64,000 nucleotides of DNA. Source: Pandoraea pneumonica. GTDB taxonomy: Bacteria; Pseudomonadota; Gammaproteobacteria; Burkholderiales; Burkholderiaceae. The stretch lies in NCBI RefSeq assembly GCF_902459645.1, contig NZ_CABPSK010000004.1:62001-126000 (forward strand). The letters run 5' to 3'. The position numbers and the translations under genes are program-made. The notes under the pieces are model-generated. The model did not search any database and was not told the origin of the DNA. It saw only the letters and a list, made by a program, of their open reading frames with translations. Below are positions 25,961 through 34,840 of this stretch, in pieces. Within the stretch, counting starts at the first letter, position 1. Each line of letters opens with the position of its first letter.

Positions 25961-26287
25961 TTTCGACTATCAATTTGACTATCAATTAATCTCCGGATTA
26001 TAGCGCGATCCATCGAACAACGACGAACTGATACGGACCAAAATCCCAATATATTCAATTAGATATCAGACCAGCACGATGAGCAACGAATGTGGTTGAA
26101 TTATATTTCGGCGGACACCGCCTCCGCCAGAATTCCCAGAGTCCGCAACTCCCTTTGCATTCAGGCAGATTTCGACGCTGCCTGATAGAAATGACTACCA
26201 ATGTGAGCGCTCACAAATTCAGGATCGCACGAAATATTCCGTGCGATCTGCCGCACCATATCCACCCTGAGAAAAAGGCTTGCAGAC
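25961..26287. other. Right flank of the second mobile element
   Basis: AT-rich upstream of int, with the doubled phrase GACTATCAATTTGACTATCAAT at 25967-25988, which could be part of attR or an operator. A perfect 9-bp hairpin at 26223-26248 (GATCGCACG/CGTGCGATC, 8-nt loop) lies between this and the next gene. No tRNA is visible here. Confidence 0.4.
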
Positions 26288-26644
26288 TTACAGCTTCAGT
26301 TTTTTAGCTCTGCAATCGCCGCTCGCCGTTTTGCTGGTGTCGTCTACGCCGTAACTCCAGGATGAGAATTTGAATTCGCCCGTCTCTCGGTTGATGGTGA
26401 TACTTGTGTGCTCACCATTCCTTTCCGTATTGAAAATGTCGCGACCTTCGTACTTCGAGCCACTTGATTTCAACCCATCGACCGGAATATCCAGCGTCGA
26501 ACCAACGCTAATTTCGGCTACGGGTCTAGTTTTTGCGCTGCCACTTGCCACCTTAACGACACACGAGAGCACCGATTGCTGAGCGTGGGCTACCGGCGCA
26601 AACAAGGTGGCGGCAACAGCCATTGGGAAAAGCAGTTTCTTCAT
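26288..26644 (-). CDS. Small exported hypothetical protein
   Basis: 118 residues: signal peptide (M-K-K-L-L-F-P-M-A-V-A-A-T-L-F-A, cleavage after A-H-A), then a beta-rich mature part with two cysteines (S-C-V-V-K and G-D-C-R-A) that may form a disulfide. It starts five bases after the stop of the upstream exported protein, so the two form an operon. Function unknown. Confidence 0.7.
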   Translation of the reverse strand: MKKLLFPMAVAATLFAPVAHAQQSVLSCVVKVASGSAKTRPVAEISVGSTLDIPVDGLKSSGSKYEGRDIFNTERNGEHTSITINRETGEFKFSSWSYGVDDTSKTASGDCRAKKLKL

Positions 26645-26649
26645 TCTTC

Positions 26650-27270
26650 TTACTCGTCAAGACGTTGTTGGTTAGTCGGTTTGGTTTCGTTGAGCGCGTC
26701 GGATGGCAACGCAGCAGACGCAGGCGGCACACTTTCGACAACAGCGCCTGGCGCAGCACGAGCCTTCATCTCCGCAAGGAAGCTTTGCGCCGCAGCGTTT
26801 CGCGGCGCGTCTGCCTCGATTGTCTTGAGGACCTGAGGCATCCATTTTGGCCTCGCGTCTTCACTCAGACTCGCATAGTCGACCGCATCCATCCGGTGTC
26901 CCTCACGGATCACGTACGATTTATTGAATGGATAAAAATACTTACTATCCACACTAAAAATGTTTCGCTCATCCTTACCGGGACATTTCTCTTGCGTCAG
27001 GATTAATGCGTACCCAACTGGCTTATCGGGTTCTGGCGGGAATACCACGCCAGTCACCCGCTGTACTTCTTCCCAGTCGCGGGCGTACTGCACCATCACG
27101 CCATCGTAGTGGCATTTGTCCACCCAAAACGGCCCCTGTTGCTTCATCGCGATGGCGTAGACCCGCACATCCTCCTGGACCTTAACATCTGATTCTGCAA
27201 GACCAACAACATTTAGCGTTTGACTAGCGATAGTTCCGGTCAAAAATAAGACATTTAAGATATCGAGCAT
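26650..27270 (-). CDS. Exported hypothetical protein
   Basis: 206 residues with an N-terminal hydrophobic segment (I-L-N-V-L-F-L-T-G-T-I-A-S). The mature part has cysteines in D-K-C-H-Y and E-K-C-P-G and a long A/P-rich C-terminal tail. It is co-transcribed with 26288-26644. No family recognised; location next to the integrase suggests island cargo or the start of backbone. Confidence 0.6.
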   Translation of the reverse strand: MLDILNVLFLTGTIASQTLNVVGLAESDVKVQEDVRVYAIAMKQQGPFWVDKCHYDGVMVQYARDWEEVQRVTGVVFPPEPDKPVGYALILTQEKCPGKDERNIFSVDSKYFYPFNKSYVIREGHRMDAVDYASLSEDARPKWMPQVLKTIEADAPRNAAAQSFLAEMKARAAPGAVVESVPPASAALPSDALNETKPTNQQRLDE

Positions 27271-27440
27271 GTTTATAAGTATTTGATTAACTCGCCGTCT
27301 TTCAGCAACATCAATCTGTCATCTGAAACTACGGAGATGCAACACCACACCCCAATGGCGTTATCGGCACATCCTAAATTTTCTTTAGCATCACTTATCA
27401 TGTGGGGAGAACCACCCCGTCAGTTGAAGCACAGCGCCAA

Positions 27441-28799
27441 TCAAGCCAACGCCCCCACCCCAGCCGGCGTCTCTTTCCGACGCATCCGCCACCAGATCAG
27501 CACCGCGACAAACGCTTCGAGCGCCGCCACGATCCACAGACCCGCGTTGAAGTTACCCGTCGCGTCCTTGACGATACCCAGCAAGTACGGCGAGCCGAAA
27601 CCTGCCAGATTCGCCACCGAGTTGATAAACGCCACCCCCATCGCGGCGGCACCACCCGCAAGGTAGGCATTCGGCAGTTGCCAGAACACTGGAATCGCGC
27701 CCATCGTTCCCGACACGGCCACCACAAGGCACAGGAATGCCGCGACGCCGTTGCTCCCAGCAAACACCCCTACCCCTGCCAGTCCACAAGCGCCAATAAA
27801 CACCGGAATCGCGCAATGCATCCGTGCCTCGCGACGTTTATCCGCGCTGTATCCAATCGCAATTTGGAAGATCGCCCCGAACACGTACATCACGCCAACC
27901 AGCAATCCGATATGCAACGGATTGGTCGGCCCCAACGCGCGAACGATGGTCGGTGCGAAGAACGAGAGCGTCGCGTTCGCCGCCACGATGCCGAAGTAGA
28001 TCCCCGTGAGCAGCCACAGCTTCGGGCTACGCACCGCCAGCATGAAGCTGTGTTCGCGCTTACCGGCACTCGCACGATCGATATCCAAATCCGCTTGCAG
28101 CAACCGCTTCTCGTGCTCCGACAACCAGCTAGCCTGCTCCGGCTTATCCACCAAAAACCAAACCGCCAACACGCCAGCAAGCACCGTCGGCACGCCTTCA
28201 AGCAGGAACAACCATTGCCATCCTGCCCATCCATTCACGCCGTGCATCCCGTTGAGAATCGCTCCGGCCAGCGGCGCCCCCACGACGGACGACACCGCCG
28301 ATGCAGAAATAAACCAAGCAAACGCTTTCGCACGTCGATGCGCCGGAAACCAGAACGTCAGATAGAGCAACACGCCCGGCTGAAAACCCGCTTCAAATGC
28401 TCCGAGCAAAAACCGCATCACATAAAAATAAGCAGGCGAATGCGTGAACATCATCAGCACGCAGATCGTTCCCCAGCCCAATGTGATGCGCGCCAGCGTG
28501 CGTCGCGCACCGATGCGCAGCAACAGCCAGTTGCTCGGAATCTCCAGAAAGAAGTATCCGAGGAAGAAGATGCCCGCGCCGATGCCGTACACCGTTTCGC
28601 TAAAGCCCAGATCCTGCTGCATTTGCAGCTTCGCGAAACCGACGTTCACGCGGTCGATCCACGCCAGCATCCACAGCACGAAGATGAACGGGATGATCCG
28701 CCACATGATCTTCTTGTAGATGGGGTCGAGCATTTGCTGGCTCGGATTCGCGAACGCATTGTTCGCATCGCGTGTCGGCGACATGGGTTGTTGGTTCAT
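27441..28799 (-). CDS. MFS transporter, anion:cation symporter (ACS)-like
   Basis: About 452 residues from the ATG at 28799 (AGGAG upstream), with twelve predicted membrane segments. Early motifs M-L-A-W-I-D-R-V-N-V-G-F-A-K and Y-F-F-L-E-I-P-S-N-W are typical of the ACS family (phthalate, tartrate, hydroxy-acid carriers). It probably imports an organic acid by proton symport. It lies downstream of the Asp/Glu racemase-type gene on the same strand, perhaps one transcript under the RpiR regulator. Substrate not deducible. Confidence 0.87.
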   Translation of the reverse strand: MNQQPMSPTRDANNAFANPSQQMLDPIYKKIMWRIIPFIFVLWMLAWIDRVNVGFAKLQMQQDLGFSETVYGIGAGIFFLGYFFLEIPSNWLLLRIGARRTLARITLGWGTICVLMMFTHSPAYFYVMRFLLGAFEAGFQPGVLLYLTFWFPAHRRAKAFAWFISASAVSSVVGAPLAGAILNGMHGVNGWAGWQWLFLLEGVPTVLAGVLAVWFLVDKPEQASWLSEHEKRLLQADLDIDRASAGKREHSFMLAVRSPKLWLLTGIYFGIVAANATLSFFAPTIVRALGPTNPLHIGLLVGVMYVFGAIFQIAIGYSADKRREARMHCAIPVFIGACGLAGVGVFAGSNGVAAFLCLVVAVSGTMGAIPVFWQLPNAYLAGGAAAMGVAFINSVANLAGFGSPYLLGIVKDATGNFNAGLWIVAALEAFVAVLIWWRMRRKETPAGVGALA

Positions 28800-28889
28800 G
28801 GCATCTCCTGCCGGATTCGGCATTCGGTGTTGCGCGCCATCAAGGGCGCACATGTTGAGTTGTTATGTCGCGTTACGGAGCAAGCAGAT

Positions 28890-29567
28890 TCAAGCCGCCT
28901 CATCCAAACGCATCGCCTGAAGCAACGCACGGCACGCGGCAGGCACCGGCCCGATCACGGGGATCGAGAAGCGTTCGCACAACGCCTGCGCTGCCTCCCC
29001 TAACGGCCCACCGCCTATGACCACGGCTTGCGCACCGTCTTGCGCAATGCAAGCCTGCACCGCACTGGCAAGACTGTTCTCCAATTGCACCGGCACATCC
29101 CCAAGCGCCAACGGGTCACCCGTCGTAAAGCGCGATCCAGTAAAGCTCGCACCTAACCCAAGCTTGCGAACATTCGCCGCAATCGAATCGGCCAACAACG
29201 GCGTAGTAGTAGCGATACCGAAACGTCGCCCGCCCTCCCCCGCCTCACGCACCGAGGCCGAGCCGATCCCCACGACCGGCACCTCCAAACGCGCCCGCAA
29301 AGCCTCTATGCCGGGGTCACCAAACGCGCCGACGATCACCCCATCCGCTTGCGACGCCAGCGCCAGAATCTGCGGGTCATTCATCGCCTCCGCCGCCACA
29401 GCAAGATTCTGTTCATTGACGATCATCGGCGCACCGCGCGCCACTGTCGCGCCGATCACCGTCGGCGGCGACGCCATCACGCTGGCGAAATACGATCGAG
29501 CGATGTCGACCATCATTTGCGTCGTCGCCGTCGACGTATTCGGATTGATAAGCAGGATTTGAGTCAT
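28890..29567 (-). CDS. Asp/Glu/hydantoin racemase family protein
   Basis: 225 residues. The start L-L-I-N-P-N-T-S and the pattern V-I-V-G-A-F-G-D-P-G are hallmarks of the Asp/Glu/hydantoin racemase superfamily. The cysteines expected in the active site are not both obvious: C188 in Q-A-C-I-A-Q-D and C in A-L-C-E-R are visible, but the usual early Cys seems replaced (A-F-G-D). It may be a maleate isomerase-like or racemase variant acting on the compound imported by the adjacent MFS carriers. Reaction uncertain. Confidence 0.8.
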   Translation of the reverse strand: MTQILLINPNTSTATTQMMVDIARSYFASVMASPPTVIGATVARGAPMIVNEQNLAVAAEAMNDPQILALASQADGVIVGAFGDPGIEALRARLEVPVVGIGSASVREAGEGGRRFGIATTTPLLADSIAANVRKLGLGASFTGSRFTTGDPLALGDVPVQLENSLASAVQACIAQDGAQAVVIGGGPLGEAAQALCERFSIPVIGPVPAACRALLQAMRLDEAA

Positions 29568-29609
29568 GAAAATCTCGGCGAGTCAGAACAATTGGGAACA
29601 TCAAAAGCA

Positions 29610-31073
29610 TCAGGCGGCGGGCGACGCACCGGCAGCCGTACGCGCAGCAGCAGGCGTATTCGCATCGCTCGCCCCCTCCCCCGGCGCATCGGGACCATCG
29701 ATCGGCTTACCAAACGTCTCCGGCGCAAACGTCAGCGCGATGGCGAACACGGCGTACATCGCCGCCATCATTCCGAACATCCCGCCGATACCGTATTGAT
29801 CGAACACGCGTCCGGCGATCAGCGGCATAGCAGCACCTGCCAACGTGCCCAGCGCGAGGATGAACGCCGTACCAAACGCACGCACTCGCGTCGGGTACAA
29901 CTCAGGCGCATAAATCCAAATGGACGTATTCAGCAGCAGCACACAAAACTGAAACGCTGCCCCGAACGCAAGAATCAGCGGCTGCGATTTCGACAGAAAG
30001 CCGAAGCACAACCCAATCACGCACGCCGCAATCGCACCGATCGTCAGCACACGTTTGCGCGGAAAGCGGAAACCGAAATAAGACGCCGTGATCGCCCCGA
30101 GCAAGCTGCCCGACTGCATCACGATGGTGAACACGAAGCTCTTGGAGAGCGTATAGCCCTGCGCCATGAGAATCGTCGGCATCAGCGTGAGCACCGAAAT
30201 CTGCGCGCCGTACGTCATGCAAACGGCGATGCCGACAGCCACCGTGCGGCGAGCCAGCGGCCCGACAAAGACTTCACGCAACCGCACTTTCTCCGCGTGA
30301 TGCGCCCCCTCTGGCGCTTCGCTCAGATAGCGCTTCTCCCCGCCAGCACGCTTGCCGAGCTTGCCCGAGGCAAGAATATTGAGCACACGATTCGCTTCCT
30401 CCACCCGGCCTTTGGAGAACAGAAACCGCGGCGTCTCAGGAATAAAGCGGCGATACAGCAGCACGAAGAACGCGGGCAGCACCAGACACCCGAACAGCCA
30501 GCGCCAGCTATCCGGCCCGGGGAAGAACGCAAACACCGCCAGACCGAACGCCGGCGCGAGCATATTCCCCAGCCCGCCCCCAGCGACGTTGATCGCCCCC
30601 ACCGCCACACCACGGAAGCGCGAGGAGCAGAACTCCGCGAGCATCGTGACGGCGATCGATATCTCACCGCCCAAACCGAAGCCGACGATGAAGCGTCCTG
30701 CGGCAAGCATGGTGTAGTTGGTCGCCAGTGCGCAGATCAGTGCGCCCAGCGTGAAGAGCATCAGGTTGATGCTCAGCATGGTGCGGCGTCCGTAGCGGTC
30801 GGCGATGTATCCCGACCCCAACCGCCCAATCGCGGCAGCACCGAACGTCAGCGTATTGAGAAAGCCGATCTGCGCGCCGGAAAGGCCCCAGTACTCACGC
30901 AGCAGTGGCCCGACGAGGCCAACGGCGTTTTGCTCGAAAACGTCGAACAACACCCCGAACAGAATCAGCGCGAGGATTTTCTTGTGTGACGGCGTCACGC
31001 CAATGTCGTCGAGCGCTTTCTCAAGCTGCTGCAACCTCGGTTCCGACGAAGATACGACCACTTCTGCGCCCAT
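29610..31073 (-). CDS. MFS transporter (AAHS/sugar-porter-like)
   Basis: 487 residues with twelve membrane segments. A cytoplasmic N-terminal helix (L-Q-Q-L-E-K-A-L-D-D-I-G) precedes TM1. The loop 2-3 motif G-Y-I-A-D-R-Y-G-R-R-T and the central P-E-T-P-R-F-L-F signature mark the sugar/aromatic-acid MFS branch. It is followed downstream by the racemase and second MFS genes, so probably one operon. A palindrome at 31171-31186 lies in its promoter region, next to the RpiR gene. Confidence 0.87.
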   Translation of the reverse strand: MGAEVVVSSSEPRLQQLEKALDDIGVTPSHKKILALILFGVLFDVFEQNAVGLVGPLLREYWGLSGAQIGFLNTLTFGAAAIGRLGSGYIADRYGRRTMLSINLMLFTLGALICALATNYTMLAAGRFIVGFGLGGEISIAVTMLAEFCSSRFRGVAVGAINVAGGGLGNMLAPAFGLAVFAFFPGPDSWRWLFGCLVLPAFFVLLYRRFIPETPRFLFSKGRVEEANRVLNILASGKLGKRAGGEKRYLSEAPEGAHHAEKVRLREVFVGPLARRTVAVGIAVCMTYGAQISVLTLMPTILMAQGYTLSKSFVFTIVMQSGSLLGAITASYFGFRFPRKRVLTIGAIAACVIGLCFGFLSKSQPLILAFGAAFQFCVLLLNTSIWIYAPELYPTRVRAFGTAFILALGTLAGAAMPLIAGRVFDQYGIGGMFGMMAAMYAVFAIALTFAPETFGKPIDGPDAPGEGASDANTPAAARTAAGASPAA

Positions 31074-31170
31074 CGTAAAACTCCCTGCGCCTCAATTAGC
31101 GCCTTGCGACCGATTGCCTCGCCCTCTGATGAATCCGATTCGGTTAATATTTTTTCAGATTATTTGTTTT

Positions 31171-31186
31171 TGAAAATTATTTTTCA
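31171..31186. promoter_or_regulatory. Palindrome in MFS promoter region (candidate RpiR box)
   Basis: TGAAAA, TTAT, TTTTCA: perfect 6-bp arms in a very AT-rich stretch about 100 bases upstream of the MFS start. RpiR-family operators are commonly AT-rich palindromes with GAAA/TTTC arms, and the RpiR gene is adjacent. Binding is inferred. Confidence 0.45.
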
Positions 31187-31263
31187 TATTCGGGTTTCAC
31201 CGGACGTGCGAAGTCCTTGGCGAGAGACGCCAATCGCGAAAAACCAATCAGGAAAAGTAGGAC

Positions 31264-32130
31264 TTAGATCTCGTCCAGCGCGTCGTGAAACGCCTCGACC
31301 AATCCAAGCTGACGACGCCCCGGATTGCCTGCCAGCGTCATGACTTGCATCACGATCAGGTGACACAGACCAATCACGGCTGTGTGGTTGTCGAGCACGC
31401 CCGGCCCTTGCACGTCGCATTGCAGCGACCACTTTGCGGGCGTCTTTGCCGAAGCCTTTGCCAAAACGTTACGCTCGGTGATGTAGACGAGATTCGGGCA
31501 AGCCTTGGCCAGTTGCGCCACGATGGCGGGCATCGGACGAATACGTCGGCGCAGCGCAAACACGATCACAACATCGTCAGCACTAATGCCCGCGAGATGC
31601 TCGCCCAGCGTCTCCCCTGCGCCCGGAATCACTTGCGCGCTAGGCACGATTTGTAGCAATTGCCAGCGGAAGTACATCGCGAGCGGATGGCTCGACCGAA
31701 AGCCCACCACCCACACCTTGCGCGCCGCGAGAATCGCCTCAGCAATCTGCGAGATTTCGTTGGAAGAGAGCCGCCGATAGGTCGCATCGATATTCGCGAG
31801 ACTCTGTTGGCGGTGCGCGCCGACGAAATCGTCCGCGACCGCTTCCGTCACTGGCGTCGTCGCAGCCATCGCCAACGGCGAACCCGCACGTTGCTCTGAA
31901 CGGACATGCTTACGCGCATCGTCGAACGACGCGTAGCCCAGACGCCGCACGAAACGCGTGACCGTGGCATTCGACACCTGCGCCAGCGTCGCGAGCTCCG
32001 ACGCCGTGTACCCCGCCAAATCGCCCGGCAGATCCAAGGCGAATTCCGCCAGACGACGCTCCGATGGCGAGAGTTGATCCAACTGTTCTCGAATCCTGCC
32101 GACGAAAGACTTCTTCACGTGCGATGCCAT
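31264..32130 (-). CDS. RpiR-family transcriptional regulator
   Basis: 288 residues. The N-terminal helix-turn-helix is typical: S-E-R-R-L-A-E-F-A-L then L-A-Q-V-S-N-A-T-V-T-R-F-V-R-R-L-G-Y-A-S-F. The C-terminal SIS domain contains V-G-F-R-S-S-H and D-D-V-V-I-V-F-A-L-R-R. SIS domains in this family bind phosphosugars or related ligands. It precedes the MFS/racemase operon on the same strand and is divergent from iclR, so it is the likely local regulator. Confidence 0.9.
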   Translation of the reverse strand: MASHVKKSFVGRIREQLDQLSPSERRLAEFALDLPGDLAGYTASELATLAQVSNATVTRFVRRLGYASFDDARKHVRSEQRAGSPLAMAATTPVTEAVADDFVGAHRQQSLANIDATYRRLSSNEISQIAEAILAARKVWVVGFRSSHPLAMYFRWQLLQIVPSAQVIPGAGETLGEHLAGISADDVVIVFALRRRIRPMPAIVAQLAKACPNLVYITERNVLAKASAKTPAKWSLQCDVQGPGVLDNHTAVIGLCHLIVMQVMTLAGNPGRRQLGLVEAFHDALDEI

Positions 32131-32280
32131 AAACGTATGCGTGGTTGGGGCGGGCTATTGTCGCGCGAATCCACGGGAATTCGGGCGCGTCGCGGAATAT
32201 CGCGAATTCATCCAAGGGTAAACATCTAGATCGATTTCATTTTGACGCTCGATTTTGCGGCATAGACTGGATCTTATTAA

Positions 32281-32307
32281 ATGGAACTCAGTTCCATTTT
32301 ATGGAAC
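32281..32307. promoter_or_regulatory. Operator-like ATGGAAC repeats upstream of iclR
   Basis: ATGGAAC-TCA-GTTCCAT is a perfect palindrome (32281-32297), followed four bases later by a third half-site ATGGAAC (32301-32307). It lies 36 bp before the IclR-type start. IclR proteins often bind GGAA/TTCC palindromes and repress their own genes, so this is a good autoregulatory operator candidate. Confidence 0.6.
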
Positions 32308-32342
32308 CGATGGCCCAACCGATCACGTAGCCGCTAACGCAA

Positions 32343-33119
32343 ATGAGCATCTTGGAAACCGCAACGGCCGTGCTGCGCCTGATGGCGACACGACAAGCCG
32401 AAGTGACGATGACCGATCTGGTCGATCACCTCGCCATGCCAAAGAGCACCGCCTCGCGCGTGCTGAAACAAATGGCCGACGAGGGCCTGTTGGTTCGCAA
32501 CGCGACAACGCTGGCTTATCGCCCTTCGCTGCTGTTGCTCGAACTCTCTCATCTGGTGCGCGCATCGACGCCGCTGATCGAAATGTGCGCACAGGCACTC
32601 GACGAACTGGGTCAGACATATGGCCACACGGGCTACGTCTCGGTGCTCGACGGTGACGATGTCGTTGTCCTGCGCGTGCGGCCCGGCTCGCAGGCACTGC
32701 GCGCCATGACCAACCCGGGGCATCGATTGGCCTCGTGGGCGACCTCCACCGGTCGCTCGCTCCTGGCGCGCGAAACCGATGACCAGATCCGCGCCCGCTT
32801 CCCCGACGGCTTGCCGACGTTGCGCGAAAACGGCCAGCCCATCGGCGGCCCCGCCACGCTCGATGCCCTTCTGACGAAACTTCAAACCGTGCGCGAGCGT
32901 CGCTACGCGGTGGCAGAGAACGAAGCCCTCTCTGGCGTCTGCTCGGTGGGATGCGCTGTCGCCGATCCCAACAGCGGCGAGTGTTTGTCGTTCTGTATGA
33001 CTTTTCCCTCCGCGATGCTCCCCGCGGCGGAAATTCAGGCGATTGCGCAGCGCGTGGCCTCCCACGCAGAGCTGATCGGTCGCTCCGTTGGCGATCCGTT
33101 CTGGACCTCGCTCCGTTAA
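32343..33119 (+). CDS. IclR-family transcriptional regulator
   Basis: 258 residues. Winged helix at the N-terminus (V-T-M-T-D-L-V-D-H-L-A-M-P-K-S-T-A-S-R-V-L-K), then the IclR ligand domain with T-G-Y-V-S-V-L-D-G-D-D-V-V and L-A-S-W-A-T-S-T-G-R-S-L-L-A. It starts the plus-strand cluster OPT transporter - DUF1177 - AroM, 26 bp ahead of the transporter, and probably controls it in response to a substrate or metabolite. Confidence 0.93.
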   Translation: MSILETATAVLRLMATRQAEVTMTDLVDHLAMPKSTASRVLKQMADEGLLVRNATTLAYRPSLLLLELSHLVRASTPLIEMCAQALDELGQTYGHTGYVSVLDGDDVVVLRVRPGSQALRAMTNPGHRLASWATSTGRSLLARETDDQIRARFPDGLPTLRENGQPIGGPATLDALLTKLQTVRERRYAVAENEALSGVCSVGCAVADPNSGECLSFCMTFPSAMLPAAEIQAIAQRVASHAELIGRSVGDPFWTSLR

Positions 33120-33145
33120 TCTGCACGCCCTGTCGATCTCTCACC

Positions 33146-34792
33146 ATGAATCCGTCGTCCTCTGCCATGCCGACGCCTCCCGATGCCACGAGCACCGAGG
33201 CTCCGCCGCCGCAACATCCGTCGACTTTCTCACCCGCCAATCTGCTGTTGCTCAGCGTCCTGAGCGTCTTCGGCGCCATCATCGGCATCGAACTGCTGGT
33301 CAAGCTGGGCGTCACGCCCAACACCGCGATCATTGGGGCGCTGGTCGCCATGATTTGCGCCCGCGTGCCGTTGCGGGCCTTCGCACAGTACCGCTCGATT
33401 CACGTGCAGAACCTCGCGCAAAGCGCCATCTCCGCCGCCACATTCGGTGCCGCCAACAGCCTGTTGCTGCCCATCGGCATTCCGTTTTTGATGGGCCGCG
33501 CCGACCTTGTGATGCCGATGTTTATCGGCGTCTCACTGGCAATGCTGCTCGACGGCTACATGCTCTACCGCATGTTCGACACCAAGATTTTCCCTGCGAC
33601 CGGTACGTGGCCGCAGGGCGTCGCGGCGGCTGAAGCGATCAAGGCGGGCGACGTCGGCGGACGTCAGGCACGCGTGCTCGGTGCGGGTCTCGGCATCGGC
33701 ATGCTCGGCTCGTGGTTCGGCATCCCGATGTCGGCATTCGGTACCGCCTTCATCGGCAACATCTGGGCGCTGACCATGCTCGGCTTCGGCTTTCTACTGC
33801 GCGGTTATTCGATGCCGTTGTTCGGTTTCGCTGTCGAGAAGGCCTACATTCCGCACGGCATGATGATCGGCGCGGGCATCGTCGCGCTGCTCCAGATCGT
33901 AAGAATGGTCTGGCGCGACCGGCCGGTACGCAGCGCTACCGACAACGCGGCTGAACAGCGCGTAACCAATCCGGCAGGCACCCCCAGCATCCGCCGCTCG
34001 TTGCGTTTCGGTGGCGTGGCTTATATCGGCTTGGCGACGCTCGTCGCGTTCGGCGCGGGCCTCTATGCCGACATGTCGCCAGGCATGTTGATCCTGTTCA
34101 TCGTGTATGCCGCGTTCGCCGCGTTCGTGCATGAATTGATCGTCGGCATTGCCGCGATGCACTCGGGCTGGTTCCCGGCGTTTGCCGTCGCGCTCATCAC
34201 GCTGCTGATCGGCATGTTGATCGGCTTCCCGCCAGCGGCGCTCGTGGTGCTGTGCGGCTTTTCAGCCGCTACCGGCCCGGCCTTTGCCGACATGGGCTAC
34301 GACTTGCGTGCAGGGTTCATCCTGCGCGGTCACGGCAGTGATCCGGCCTTCGAACTCGCGGGCCGCCGACAACAGTTGATGGCCGCGATGCTCGCCTTCG
34401 TCATCGCGATTCCGGTCGTCTACTTCGCCCATTCGAGCTTCTTCGCCAACGGGCAAGTGCCGCCTGTGGCGGCGGTCTACGTGTCCACGATCAAAGCCGG
34501 CGTGGCACCTGGCGTCCTGCACTCCCTGATGCTCTGGGCCATTGCGGGCGCTGCGCTGCAATTCATCGGCGGCCCCAAGCGCCAACTCGGCGTGCTGTTC
34601 TCCACGGGCCTGCTCATCGCCAACCCCGCTGCCGGATGGGCTGTGCTCGTCGGGATCGCCTTGCGCTTCGTCATCGAGCGCACCACTGGCGAGCGCACAC
34701 GCAACACGATGGAAGTCTTCGCCGCCGGGATCATCGCAGGCGACGCCATCTTCAGTTTCGGCAGTTCGTTAATCCGCTCGCGCACGCATTGA
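33146..34792 (+). CDS. OPT-family oligopeptide transporter
   Basis: 548 residues from the ATG at 33146; longer upstream frames overlap iclR and are unlikely. About fourteen hydrophobic segments. G-T-W-P-Q-G-V-A-A-A-E-A-I-K-A-G-D and the internal P-H-G-M-M-I-G-A-G segments are characteristic of bacterial OPT/YSL carriers, which import small peptides or amino-acid conjugates by proton symport. The neighbouring DUF1177 and AroM-like genes suggest a peptide- or amino-acid-derived substrate. No binding protein is encoded nearby. Confidence 0.85.
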   Translation: MNPSSSAMPTPPDATSTEAPPPQHPSTFSPANLLLLSVLSVFGAIIGIELLVKLGVTPNTAIIGALVAMICARVPLRAFAQYRSIHVQNLAQSAISAATFGAANSLLLPIGIPFLMGRADLVMPMFIGVSLAMLLDGYMLYRMFDTKIFPATGTWPQGVAAAEAIKAGDVGGRQARVLGAGLGIGMLGSWFGIPMSAFGTAFIGNIWALTMLGFGFLLRGYSMPLFGFAVEKAYIPHGMMIGAGIVALLQIVRMVWRDRPVRSATDNAAEQRVTNPAGTPSIRRSLRFGGVAYIGLATLVAFGAGLYADMSPGMLILFIVYAAFAAFVHELIVGIAAMHSGWFPAFAVALITLLIGMLIGFPPAALVVLCGFSAATGPAFADMGYDLRAGFILRGHGSDPAFELAGRRQQLMAAMLAFVIAIPVVYFAHSSFFANGQVPPVAAVYVSTIKAGVAPGVLHSLMLWAIAGAALQFIGGPKRQLGVLFSTGLLIANPAAGWAVLVGIALRFVIERTTGERTRNTMEVFAAGIIAGDAIFSFGSSLIRSRTH

Positions 34793-34840
34793 GATTGAAG
34801 CTGCGCGATGCCCGCTCACCCATTTCCCTAGATTGTCATC

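Noticed and set aside
27402-29003. Long plus-strand open frame antisense to the MFS and racemase genes
   Set aside because: It is an R/H/Q-rich shadow of GC-rich coding DNA on the minus strand, where clear MFS and racemase motifs exist.
29349-30989. Long plus-strand open frame opposite the second MFS gene
   Set aside because: Low-complexity composition typical of antisense frames; the minus strand carries the real transporter.
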